DNA of 62,967 bases from Odoribacter sp. UBA944. Its GTDB lineage: Bacteria > Bacteroidota > Bacteroidia > Bacteroidales > Marinifilaceae. The stretch lies in assembly GCA_002293375.1 (NCBI GenBank), contig DBDA01000030.1, positions 1-62,967 of the forward strand. Reading direction: 5' to 3'. Of the stretch, positions 1 through 7,794 are shown piece after piece; position 1 is the stretch's first letter; each line of letters opens with the position of its first letter. Both the position numbers and the translations under genes were made by a program. The notes below the pieces were generated by a model. The model was not told the origin of the DNA. It did not search any database and saw only the letters and a program-made list of their open reading frames with translations.

Positions 1-647
1 TCCTTTTCATTGCCGAACAGTCCGCCGCCGCCAAATTTATCCCGCAACTCGCCGATAGCTGTCATCGCACTCTCATAAGTCGCGTGAAAACCATCCCCGC
101 GTGTCGTATCGCTGATTTCAAGTTGCTGATAATCGTAACGGTCAAGCGTATCAAGGGCGTAGGTAAAGTCAGTAATCACTTTCAGCAATCCTGTTGCTTC
201 GTCGCCGGAAATCTGCTGCGATGCAAGCACATTCGCTACCAACTTCACCGCACCCCGCAGACTCTCCAACTGCACCGCCTGCATGTTGCTGTTGATTGCA
301 TAACCTTTCAGCAAATACGCTTTCAGCACCCGGTTCGCCCAAATGCGAAACTGTGTACCTCGCTGCGACTTGACCCGATAACCCACTGAAATGATCACAT
401 CGAGGTTATAAGCAGCTACCGGACGGTCGGAATTTGTATTATGCAGAAAATGCATATTGCTTTTTTCTTCAAGTTCACCCTCCTTAAATATCGCCGAGAT
501 ATGACGCGAAATCACAGATTGATCCCTTTGAAACAGTTCGGTCATCTGCGCCTGCGTCAACCAAACAGTATCATCACCGACATTAACATTCAATTCCGTC
601 CGCCCGTCCGGGGTCTGATAAATTATAATCTCACCTTGGTTCATCAT
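1..647 (-). CDS. RhuM family protein (partial, C-terminus outside window)
   Basis: An open frame starts at ATG 647 and runs off the left edge, giving 215 codons. The N-terminus (MNQGEIIIYQTPDGR..., then VWLTQAQMTELFQRDQSVIS and KSQRGTQFRIWANRVLKAYL) is the recognisable RhuM domain, first named from a Salmonella pathogenicity island and common on bacterial mobile or accessory islands. Family members usually continue into a Fic/DOC-like C-terminal domain; that part would lie beyond the window. The role of RhuM is not established. Two ATG codons lie in tandem (647 and 644), so the exact start is uncertain by one codon. It is transcribed away from the dispersed repeat at 738-1044. Confidence 0.85.
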   Translation of the reverse strand, partial: MMNQGEIIIYQTPDGRTELNVNVGDDTVWLTQAQMTELFQRDQSVISRHISAIFKEGELEEKSNMHFLHNTNSDRPVAAYNLDVIISVGYRVKSQRGTQFRIWANRVLKAYLLKGYAINSNMQAVQLESLRGAVKLVANVLASQQISGDEATGLLKVITDFTYALDTLDRYDYQQLEISDTTRGDGFHATYESAMTAIGELRDKFGGGGLFGNEK

Positions 648-737
648 TTGCCTTTACGACAAAGATAGCAGAAATTATTCTGAATCAGTACCCCTCTAAC
701 CCCCTCCTGCATAATCCCCGTTTCCCCAATCCCCCTC

Positions 738-1044
738 ACAAAAAACACCCTCCCCCCCTTCTGAAAATAAAACCAATCCCGTAGATTGTATCCAAAACCG
801 GTATCCCGGGAAAACAACAAAAAAAATTGCAAACCATGTTCTCCCATAAAACGCCAGACAAACACGAACAGAATACAGATTCATTTGAGAACATACTGCG
901 CGAAGCCGACAACCACATCCTTCTACAATCTTTCAAATCGGGAAAAATACCCCCACCTACCCAAACACATTTCACAGAAGTATAACAGATTTATATCCGG
1001 TTTACGCCCGATTTACAACCGGACTACACCCGGTCTTCAAACCG
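738..1044 (-). repeat. Dispersed intergenic repeat, copy A
   Basis: The minus strand of 738-862 aligns with the plus strand of 35355-35477 over about 125 nt with nearly equal length; shared blocks include CAATCTACGGGATT and GGGTGTTTTTTGT. Outside this core, a TATAACA sequence (981-987) is followed by an array of loose 12-13-nt units built around CCGG (995-1044); copy B has the same arrangement at 35276-35218. This element fills most of the 523-bp gap 648-1170. Open frames in it are low-complexity and differ between copies at non-synonymous positions, so I read it as non-coding. Confidence 0.65.
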
Positions 1045-1170
1045 CGTTAGAAGAGTGTAATAAAGAATGCACAAAGAATAAACAGACTATACCGATAGAA
1101 ACGACAGAACAACCAAACACCCGGCAAATGAACAACGCCAACAACACAAAACCCTTAAAAACACAACATC

Positions 1171-1857
1171 ATGAAAACAAAACCAAGCAAGCTATTTGAA
1201 ACCTTCTCCGGGACCATCAGCGGCCTGACAGTAGTAAACCGCTCCGGACAATGGGTACTCCGCAAAAAAACAAACCCGCACAACCCCAACACTGCTTCAC
1301 AAAAAGCCGTGCGGAAAAACTTCTCCGTGTACGCCGGTAAATGGGCGGACCTCACCGACGAACAGCGCAACCAATGGAACCAAACAGCCCGGGAAGCCAC
1401 CGCAAAGCCCGCCCGCTTCGGCGTTTCCGGAAAAGTGAGTGGCCAGAACCTCTACCTGAAATGCAACATCAACCTCTCCCTGCTCGACACCCCCGTCGAA
1501 CTGCATGGGCCCGTCCCGGAATTTCCCCAACCCGCCCCGCACATCGGGCAGGTCATCCTCACCCAAAACAGCGTAACCGTTGAACTGGAGGAACCCGTTC
1601 CGGACAACCACACCGTCATCATCCGGGCCACCCCCCTAAACGCCGGGCAAAGCACCGCCCCCCAACGCCTCTTCCAGGTCGGCACCCTCCCGGAAGGCAG
1701 CCACACAGCCGACATCACCGAAAAATTCCGTGCCCGGTTCGGCGAATTAACAAGCCGGAAAAAAGTACAGGTACAGATCTACGCCATCCACAACAAAAGC
1801 GGCTACGCATCCCCCCGGCGCGAAGCCCTCTCAAACATTCTCCCCGAACACCCCTAA
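1171..1857 (+). CDS. Uncharacterised protein with an NPNTASQ...LTDEQRNQWN-type N-terminal motif
   Basis: A 228-aa protein with no signal peptide or membrane segment. The first 70 residues contain a glycine-rich start, an NRSGQWV-like strand, NPHNPNTASQKAVR and WADLTDEQRNQWN. This order of motifs occurs in small proteins of unknown function that are often phage- or element-associated; DUF6266 of Bacteroidota has a similar layout, but I cannot confirm membership. The second half alternates strands with Pro/Val/Thr-rich turns and could be a fibronectin-like beta domain. The codon content is C-rich (many CCC and ACC codons), unlike the neighbouring pfk gene. It stands alone between repeat copy A and a strong terminator. 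No function can be assigned. Confidence 0.6.
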   Translation: MKTKPSKLFETFSGTISGLTVVNRSGQWVLRKKTNPHNPNTASQKAVRKNFSVYAGKWADLTDEQRNQWNQTAREATAKPARFGVSGKVSGQNLYLKCNINLSLLDTPVELHGPVPEFPQPAPHIGQVILTQNSVTVELEEPVPDNHTVIIRATPLNAGQSTAPQRLFQVGTLPEGSHTADITEKFRARFGELTSRKKVQVQIYAIHNKSGYASPRREALSNILPEHP

Positions 1858-1895
1858 ATCCCCAAGCTGCTCTTTGCTGCTTCGATTAAAAACAA

Positions 1896-1928
1896 ACGTC
1901 CCCGAAATTCACTCAATTTCGGGGACGT
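1896..1928. terminator. Bidirectional terminator between convergent genes
   Basis: A perfect 14-bp stem (1896-1909 with 1915-1928) closes a five-base loop. On the minus strand it is followed by TTTGTTTTTAAT, so it mainly terminates the phosphofructokinase gene; it also lies downstream of the 1171-1857 gene. Confidence 0.85.
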
Positions 1929-1951
1929 CTACTTTATTAAAAACAAGGACC

Positions 1952-3139
1952 TTACAGGATCATCTGAGGCATAAATTCGAAGCTGTTATACTTCGGGCGC
2001 AACCTTTCCGTATTGTAAAAGCGGTCGATGTCCACCAGTTTTTTACTACTTGTAACAATGTCGATCGGTGCGTTGTCGTAACGACCGTTACGCAGGATCA
2101 CCAAGCGTCCGTGCATCTTTTTCTGGATCAGGTCAAGGGCCAAATTCCCATAAGCCATCGGAACAATAGAATCCAGCGCGTCCGGATTGCCGCAACGCAC
2201 CAGATACCCCAATTTCTGATTGATCACGTTGATCGTTTCCCCTTTATTGAATTTTGGGGACAACTCCTTCAACTGATTGGAGATGTGATCTCCGATACCC
2301 CCCAACTTCTTATGTCCGAACATATCGGCCTCTTCGCCCTGGAACATCATGTCCCCGCCGCAGTAAGAGGCACCTTCGGAGATCAGCACCACCGAGTATT
2401 TACTGGGATTGGTGTAGCGGTCCTGGCACAACAATTCACACAAGTGATTGATGTCGAACTGGTATTCGGGGATCACGCAGCGGTTGGCAGCCCCTGCCAG
2501 CGTAGGCAACATAGCGGAAAATCCGGCATACCGCCCGAACACTTCCAGTACCAGCATGCGCTCATGCGAACCGGCACAGGTGCGCAGGTCGTGTGTCAGT
2601 TCAATCGTCCGGGTAATGCAAGTGCTGAACCCGATGCAGTAATCCGTTCCGGGTACATCGTTATCCATCGTTTTAGGAATAGCGATCACTTTCACCCCCT
2701 CCTGGCTCAGCCGTACACCGTAACTCAACGTATCGTCCCCGCCGATCGGGATCAGGTAGTCAATGCCTATAAAATCCAGGTTCTTCAACACCTCCGGAGT
2801 CAGATCGTTGATCTTTTCCGTATACTTATCCTTCAGGTGCGCCGGTATCGACTCCAACGGAACGTGGGACGCTCTGGTCCGTGAAGTATGCAGGAAAGTA
2901 CCTCCCGTACGGCCCGCCCTGTTGACAATGTCTTCGGTCAATTCAAAAAAATGCGCCGAGTTGTCCGCTTTTTTGTCGCGGATGACATCCACCAGACCGC
3001 GCCATCCTCTCCGGATACCAATGACTTTATACCCTTCTCTCAATGCTCTGATCGTCACTGCCCGGATAGCCGGGTTCAATCCGGGAACATCTCCGCCCCC
3101 TGTCAAAATACCGATAGTTCCTTTTACTTTTGGAGTCAT
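1952..3139 (-). CDS. pfp: 6-phosphofructokinase, diphosphate-dependent type by motif
   Basis: A 395-aa phosphofructokinase that phosphorylates fructose 6-phosphate to the 1,6-bisphosphate in cytosolic glycolysis. The N-terminal GILTGGGDVPGLNPAIR loop binds the phosphoryl donor. Two motifs point to diphosphate rather than ATP as donor: GGDDT at 133-137, where ATP enzymes have GGDGS, and PKTMDND at 155-161, where ATP enzymes have a P-T-I-D-N-D sequence without Lys. The hexose-phosphate motif EVFGRYAG is present. If this is right the step is reversible (EC 2.7.1.90). The gene stands alone and ends at a strong hairpin terminator. Family assignment is secure; donor specificity is inferred from two motifs. 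Confidence 0.93.
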   Translation of the reverse strand: MTPKVKGTIGILTGGGDVPGLNPAIRAVTIRALREGYKVIGIRRGWRGLVDVIRDKKADNSAHFFELTEDIVNRAGRTGGTFLHTSRTRASHVPLESIPAHLKDKYTEKINDLTPEVLKNLDFIGIDYLIPIGGDDTLSYGVRLSQEGVKVIAIPKTMDNDVPGTDYCIGFSTCITRTIELTHDLRTCAGSHERMLVLEVFGRYAGFSAMLPTLAGAANRCVIPEYQFDINHLCELLCQDRYTNPSKYSVVLISEGASYCGGDMMFQGEEADMFGHKKLGGIGDHISNQLKELSPKFNKGETINVINQKLGYLVRCGNPDALDSIVPMAYGNLALDLIQKKMHGRLVILRNGRYDNAPIDIVTSSKKLVDIDRFYNTERLRPKYNSFEFMPQMIL

Positions 3140-3263
3140 AGTAGCTAAATTTAACTGTTAGTAAAAAACGTCCGAAAATGAGAAAATATATTCGAAATTG
3201 CAAGAAAAATCGCAGATAAGTGCTCCTGCACCCTGTTTGTTTTTGACGATCCATAAAAATGCT

Positions 3264-3301
3264 GAGAACCCCAAAAGTTCCTCAAAACTCTTGGGGTTCT
3301 C
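3264..3301 (-). terminator. Terminator of the six-gene exported-protein operon
   Basis: An 11-bp perfect stem (3264-3274 with 3291-3301) is followed on the minus strand by AGCATTTTTATGG. It lies 36 nt after the stop codon of the last operon gene. Confidence 0.75.
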
Positions 3302-3336
3302 ATTAAACCGGTATTCCGGTCGCTTTAAACCGGCTC

Positions 3337-3990
3337 TTAGTAAGGCAGGACTTGATCCAGCTCCTCAGCCAAACGTTCAGCCTTCTCTTTAAGCCCCGGC
3401 CGGAGCGCTTCCCGCGCTGCTTTCAAAGCCTTTGCCGCCTCCATTTTTACCACCACGCGCACTTCATTCTGTCCTTTGTCCAACTCACGATAAATCTCCA
3501 ACACAGGCGTAACCCCGTTAAGTTGTGCGGAAACAAGACTCTGGTTGGCCGAAACGAACTCGTCAATAAGCTGTATATCGCCTTCGCCGAAATCCTTATT
3601 CGCCAACTGCTCTTTGATCTTTTGGGCGACCTGAGAATTTACGCTCTGCGCCAATTCCAGCCGGGCGCGGTTGTCGGCGATCTGCTTCGCAGCAGAATAG
3701 TTGCCTCCCACAGCCGAGTGTGTTCCGACAAAAAAGCGCTTCTGCCCGTCCGGCATTTCATCCAGTTCAGCGTATTGGGCTTCCTGAAGCTGCCGTTCAA
3801 TGGATAACTTGCCCGGCATCACCTTCCAACCTTCCTTGGTAAGCTGTTTGGCGATCTTGCGATTGTCTCGGAGCACTTTGGATTTTGCATCCTTTTTCAA
3901 CTCCTTATCGCTCTTTTGCGCATAAGAAACGGCGGGGACGACGAACAAAAGGGCGACCATACACGCCAGCATTTTCATTGTTGTTTTCAT
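3337..3990 (-). CDS. Exported LPP20-like protein, last gene of six-gene operon
   Basis: A 217-aa protein with a Sec signal peptide (MKTTMKMLACMVALLFVVPA, cleaved near SYAQ) and no lipobox. The region 85-190 has the feel of the LPP20 fold: an ADNRARLELAQSV helix with regularly spaced Ala/Leu, a Gln-rich linker, then a strand-rich segment ending EVRVVVKMEAAKALK. The C-terminus is a charged helix. It follows the 4012-5292 gene by 21 nt and is the terminal gene before a hairpin terminator. The predicted location is periplasm or outer-membrane inner face. Function is unknown; the fold suggestion rests on pattern recognition only. Confidence 0.75.
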   Translation of the reverse strand: MKTTMKMLACMVALLFVVPAVSYAQKSDKELKKDAKSKVLRDNRKIAKQLTKEGWKVMPGKLSIERQLQEAQYAELDEMPDGQKRFFVGTHSAVGGNYSAAKQIADNRARLELAQSVNSQVAQKIKEQLANKDFGEGDIQLIDEFVSANQSLVSAQLNGVTPVLEIYRELDKGQNEVRVVVKMEAAKALKAAREALRPGLKEKAERLAEELDQVLPY

Positions 3991-4011
3991 CTGTTTTGTT
4001 TTTAGAGAGAT

Positions 4012-5292
4012 TTACCAATTTGCTTTAAACGGCAGGGAGAAGTCAATGCGATGGATGGCTCCTTCGATCTCGACCTCCATATTTCCCCGCAACATATTGA
4101 GGCGGTTATGCTGTGCCCGGACCGCTTTGGATCCTTTGTCCCAGGTTACAAGGAGCGTAGACTCCGGTGCATCGAAAGAGAGGTCCAAAGAGGAGAGGAG
4201 GATGGGTTCGGAGATACCCGGCACCTCCATCGTCAGCGATTTCACCGTATAGGGGGTCTGCAGGCCGGAATAGATAGACATCCGGATCTCTACGTCGGTT
4301 GCAAGCGAATCATTTCCGCCTGCGATAAAATAAATGGTCTTTTCCGGCCACAATTCCAGCCGGTGTTTTTTGATCGTGAAGAAAAACTTATGGGGAACGC
4401 TCTTGCCGCCGAAACGGAACCCCGCCGTAACCCCATTCTCTTCGTCCCACGCACATCCGGAGTAGTCGTAAGTCACCACAATACCTTCCGCTTTCGGTTC
4501 GGCGGCAAGGCGCGTGGCGCAATCCGATTTCAGCGAGATGCGTTGCGAAGTGGTGATGGGACGTCCATCCAACAGGAGGTTGAACGTATACGCACCCGGC
4601 ACATTCAAAAGGGTGGCGAACGTGATACGATCATACAAGCTGCGGTAACTGTTCTGCAAAGTTTTCGCCTGCCCTTTGCGTACATCGTCAAACAAGTAAT
4701 TGATGACGGGGTTCAACTCCGCAACAGCGCGGTCGATCTCCTCCACCGAATTTACGCCATCTATCCCGGCGTTCAACCGTTCGTAAATCCCATACATCTC
4801 CTTGTCGCGTTTCTGGAACTCGTGCACCAAACTTTTTAACTCCACACCCGGGAAGGGGTAAAGAATGCTGTATACATAGGTGATGGCGCCGGACGCTTTG
4901 TCCTGCCGTTTCTCCCAGTAGTACTCTTCCACGCGCGAAGCGGAAATACCTTTCAGGAAGGGTACGGAGGCCGCTTGTGTCTGATAAGAAGATTTGTATT
5001 CATCCAGAAAATTCACGATCTGATCATTCACAGTCTGCTGACTGACTGCACCTTCGCTTGTAGAAGTTACGTTCTGCGCCACAGACTCAATGATGTACTT
5101 GCGCACATTATCCAGCGCGCGCTGTTTGGCTGCTTCCAACTCCCCATCCGTCGCCGTCGTGATGATGTAATCGGCACGGGAGCCGTCAATCCATTCGGGT
5201 GCTTTGCGGGCGCTCTTGTCCAATACCTTTGTCTGTGCCTGCGCCGAAACAACCAGCAACAAAGGCACCAAATAACAAACAATCTTTTTCAT
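4012..5292 (-). CDS. Exported protein with N-terminal LPP20/FlgT-like domain
   Basis: A 426-aa exported protein. I start it at ATG 5292 (MKKIVCYLVPLLLVVSAQAQ), which gives a clean signal peptide and an 11-nt gap to the upstream gene; an in-frame start at 5325 would add 11 residues before the signal and overlap that gene. After cleavage, APEWIDG, a long Ala-rich helix (ELEAAKQRALDNVRKYI) and FLKGISASRVEEYYWEK match the layout of the LPP20/FlgT N-terminal domain, where an Ala-rich helix packs on a small sheet. The C-terminal 200 residues are beta-rich with no family I recognise. It lies fifth in the operon. Confidence 0.75.
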   Translation of the reverse strand: MKKIVCYLVPLLLVVSAQAQTKVLDKSARKAPEWIDGSRADYIITTATDGELEAAKQRALDNVRKYIIESVAQNVTSTSEGAVSQQTVNDQIVNFLDEYKSSYQTQAASVPFLKGISASRVEEYYWEKRQDKASGAITYVYSILYPFPGVELKSLVHEFQKRDKEMYGIYERLNAGIDGVNSVEEIDRAVAELNPVINYLFDDVRKGQAKTLQNSYRSLYDRITFATLLNVPGAYTFNLLLDGRPITTSQRISLKSDCATRLAAEPKAEGIVVTYDYSGCAWDEENGVTAGFRFGGKSVPHKFFFTIKKHRLELWPEKTIYFIAGGNDSLATDVEIRMSIYSGLQTPYTVKSLTMEVPGISEPILLSSLDLSFDAPESTLLVTWDKGSKAVRAQHNRLNMLRGNMEVEIEGAIHRIDFSLPFKANW

Positions 5293-5303
5293 ACTCCAAG
5301 CCA

Positions 5304-6281
5304 TTAGAACTGATCCGCGAACCATTGGTCTAACATATTCTCCAGCACAGCGGTGTCGTTTCCGCCTTGTTCCATACCCGCTTGCCGGGCAGCCAACTGC
5401 ATTTTTTCCATAGCCGCACCGTTATCCTGTGCCTGCAAAGCCATCGCTTTCATATCTTCGTAATACATCATCCGGTCTGCCCACTCCTGAGCCTCTTTCG
5501 CATCGATGGCCTCTTTGATCCGGTCGACCAAAGCGAACACCTCTTCGAATTTCGTACTGGCGGGGTCAACGATCGCAAGCGCATCCAACGCCCCTTTGTA
5601 ATCGCGCAAAGCGATCTTGCCTTTGGCGTCGAGGATGGCTGCCGTAGCGTTCCGGTCCAGCATCTTTTCATACACCGCTGTCATTTGGTCGGCTACCACC
5701 GGGTATTGGTCCACCGATTCAGGAATGGCGGACAAGATCACCAACGCGCCTTCAAAATCATTGCGGTCGGCCAGAGATTGCGCTTTGGTCAGCAACGTCG
5801 GGATCCGGGTGTTGTAATAGTCAATGATCTTTACCCGGACATTTCTCATCAAGGTCCGTAATGCCGGGCTTTTCGGATTGATTTGATTGACGGCCTGGAT
5901 GACAGCCTTGTGTTCCAGTCGGTCGACTCCGCTCAGTGTCACCGAAGTTTCGTCGACGATCGTCTGCTCGATCACATCTACAACATAAAAGGAAGCCTCG
6001 AATTTGACAACATATTGGGGGGGGGCGGTAGCGGTTACCTGTTTGTCTGTTGTGATGAGGTTGGCCGTAAGGACAAATTGTCCGGAGAAAGAACCGAAAC
6101 CGTTCTGCGTCACGATCTGATTCAATTTGTTTTCCAACGATGCCCGTGCGTCTGCAGGCAGATTGATGCCGTTGGACACCATGGGCGTTACAGCGATCAT
6201 CTCCTTCGCGCTCAGCAGGGGCTGTGCTGTTGCATACAGCGGCATGTAGCAGAGTATCAGCAGGATAAGACTTTTAAGCAT
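5304..6281 (-). CDS. Exported protein of unknown function, fourth gene of operon
   Basis: A 325-aa protein with a signal peptide (MLKSLILLILCYMPLYATAQ). The first half resembles a nucleotide-free alpha/beta sheet seen in CsgG/FlgT-like envelope proteins: a DARASLENKLNQIV helix, paired strands around FVLTANLITT and VVKFEASFYVVDVI, then an ETSVTLSGVDR strand. The second half is helical, with two loose repeats of the type DRNDFEGALVILSAIPE and RDYKGALDALAIVDP, which look like TPR-type hairpins. It follows the 6299-7237 gene by 17 nt and precedes the 4012-5292 gene by 11 nt. Function is unknown. Confidence 0.72.
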   Translation of the reverse strand: MLKSLILLILCYMPLYATAQPLLSAKEMIAVTPMVSNGINLPADARASLENKLNQIVTQNGFGSFSGQFVLTANLITTDKQVTATAPPQYVVKFEASFYVVDVIEQTIVDETSVTLSGVDRLEHKAVIQAVNQINPKSPALRTLMRNVRVKIIDYYNTRIPTLLTKAQSLADRNDFEGALVILSAIPESVDQYPVVADQMTAVYEKMLDRNATAAILDAKGKIALRDYKGALDALAIVDPASTKFEEVFALVDRIKEAIDAKEAQEWADRMMYYEDMKAMALQAQDNGAAMEKMQLAARQAGMEQGGNDTAVLENMLDQWFADQF

Positions 6282-6298
6282 AGCTTCAATGTTAAAGG

Positions 6299-7237
6299 TT
6301 ATTTGCCCCCAATAGTGATAATGGCCTGCCCCAACCCTTTGGTGGAAAGTTTGGCATCGATGTTGAACTTTTGCAGGTAGCGACGGAGATCGTTGGCCCA
6401 GGTACGGGTATCCAGAGCGCGTCCGTTAGCATTTTGCAACGGTATGCGCACTTGCTCGAACACCATTCGGTTTTCACTGGCCTCTACGGTAGAGAAACGT
6501 CCTTCAACAGTCGCTTCTGCCACCCAATCCTCGATCAGAAACCCCAACTCTTCACCGTCGAATTCACTTTCAAAATTAACGTCGCTGCCACTCCACCGAC
6601 GGCAAAGAAGTGAAACTTCGCGCCCATTTGTAAACAGGTCGTCAAAATAGGCCTGCAACTGGTTGTTAAAGTTGTCGATATGCGCAAGCACAGCTTCTTC
6701 CAGCAGGACAGGGATCTCAACACTGAAACTCTGAGGACCGGTTCCGGAAGCTGCCGCGATCTGTTTGTTGGTATAGGCATCTATTCCCTGTATATTGAAG
6801 GTCAGCGACCTCTTAGGGCCGACTCTGTTAAGGGTATAGGTCAACTGCATCCAAATGTCGGCGTTGGCCACCCTTTTAAGCCTGTCCAACGGCGACTCCG
6901 CAAGCGCGTCACCGTCGGAAGAGAGCGTTACCGACTCTTCAGCAGCCTGGGTACGAAGCGAGCGAAGGCTTGCCCCCAGATCTTTCAAAGGGAAACCGCG
7001 CTCCGCCATCATTTCGCCTAATTTGCTGATCGCCAGATTGAGGTTCGCATCCTCCAGCAAAGCCGTGTTGTAATCAGGAAGTTTTTCGACAACGCCCTGG
7101 TTATCGAATGTAGTCATATAGCCGTTGGCGTTACACCAAACGTCCGATGGTACCACCATGATCGTCGGCTTTTTGGCCTGGGCGAAAATGGCAAAAGCCA
7201 GAAGTATAAGCAGTGCGGTTACTATTAGTTTTTTCAT
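6299..7237 (-). CDS. DUF6175-like exported protein, third gene of operon
   Basis: A 312-aa protein. The start at ATG 7237 gives the signal peptide MKKLIVTALLILLAFAIFAQ; a frame extension to 7282 would add 15 polar residues and overlap the upstream gene, so I reject it. The mature N-terminus KKPTIMVVPSDVWCNANGY and the segment ANADIWMQLTYTL...GIDAYTNKQIAAASGTG recall the DUF6175 family of Bacteroidota. Its layout (a helix LAISKLGEMMAERGF, then strands around a conserved ADI) is like CsgG/FlgT domains that build outer-membrane assemblies. Family recall is from memory and moderate. Role unknown. Confidence 0.75.
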   Translation of the reverse strand: MKKLIVTALLILLAFAIFAQAKKPTIMVVPSDVWCNANGYMTTFDNQGVVEKLPDYNTALLEDANLNLAISKLGEMMAERGFPLKDLGASLRSLRTQAAEESVTLSSDGDALAESPLDRLKRVANADIWMQLTYTLNRVGPKRSLTFNIQGIDAYTNKQIAAASGTGPQSFSVEIPVLLEEAVLAHIDNFNNQLQAYFDDLFTNGREVSLLCRRWSGSDVNFESEFDGEELGFLIEDWVAEATVEGRFSTVEASENRMVFEQVRIPLQNANGRALDTRTWANDLRRYLQKFNIDAKLSTKGLGQAIITIGGK

Positions 7238-7268
7238 CTGTTCTGTGTTTTTCTTGTGGTCGTACGGG

Positions 7269-7787
7269 TTAAAATCCGGCATCCAATTTTCTCACAACCC
7301 CTTTGCTTTCCAGATATTGCCGCAGTTCATTGTAAGCGACGGTGGCGACAATCCCTACCTTATACTCTTTTTTGGAAGTCTTCAGCACATCTCCGGCGGC
7401 AATGGCGCCATTCGTAGTAAGGGTGACATAGCGCGCATAATCGCCTCCTTCGGCAAAAAAATGCTCAAAAAAGCCGGTTTCGACAGGTGTCTCTACCAAC
7501 GGTTTTTTGCCGGGGATCCGATCCTTTGCCGGAATACCTTTAAAGATTACTCCGTGAATAGCATTCTTACGCGCTTGTTCCGCAGCGACCTCCGGTTTCT
7601 TGGAAAAACTCCAAACCTTCACCACCACAGAGCCTGGCGTGCCTACATTGACCGGTTCAATTTCGTAGCGCCACTCCTGTGTCTGCTCGTTGGCTTTCTT
7701 AACATGGCGTTTGGGCAACTGCTGTGCACCGGTCGACAGCGTCAGACAAACCGAGCACAACAAGAGAAAACAAAGTTTTGCCTTCAT
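7269..7787 (-). CDS. Exported protein of unknown function, second gene of operon
   Basis: A 172-aa protein. ATG 7787 gives a signal peptide MKAKLCFLLLCSVCLTLSTG followed by AQQLPKRHVKK; a longer frame to 7874 lacks a signal and overlaps the upstream gene. The mature part has a strand WRYEIEPVNVG, an Ala-rich helix KKPEVAAEQARKNAIHGVIF and a final strand-helix pair ending QYLESKGVVRKL. The Ala-rich helix beside a small sheet again suggests an LPP20-like element. It lies 7 nt after the first operon gene and 31 nt before the third. Function is unknown. Confidence 0.72.
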   Translation of the reverse strand: MKAKLCFLLLCSVCLTLSTGAQQLPKRHVKKANEQTQEWRYEIEPVNVGTPGSVVVKVWSFSKKPEVAAEQARKNAIHGVIFKGIPAKDRIPGKKPLVETPVETGFFEHFFAEGGDYARYVTLTTNGAIAAGDVLKTSKKEYKVGIVATVAYNELRQYLESKGVVRKLDAGF

Positions 7788-7794
7788 ATGGAGA

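Noticed and set aside
786..1199. A 137-codon frame upstream of the 1171 gene
   Set aside because: Low-complexity Asn/Thr/Lys/Pro sequence that covers the dispersed repeat and overlaps the next gene.
1874..2884. A 336-codon plus-strand open frame opposite the phosphofructokinase gene
   Set aside because: It is antisense to a gene with clear motifs, and its translation has no recognisable domain.
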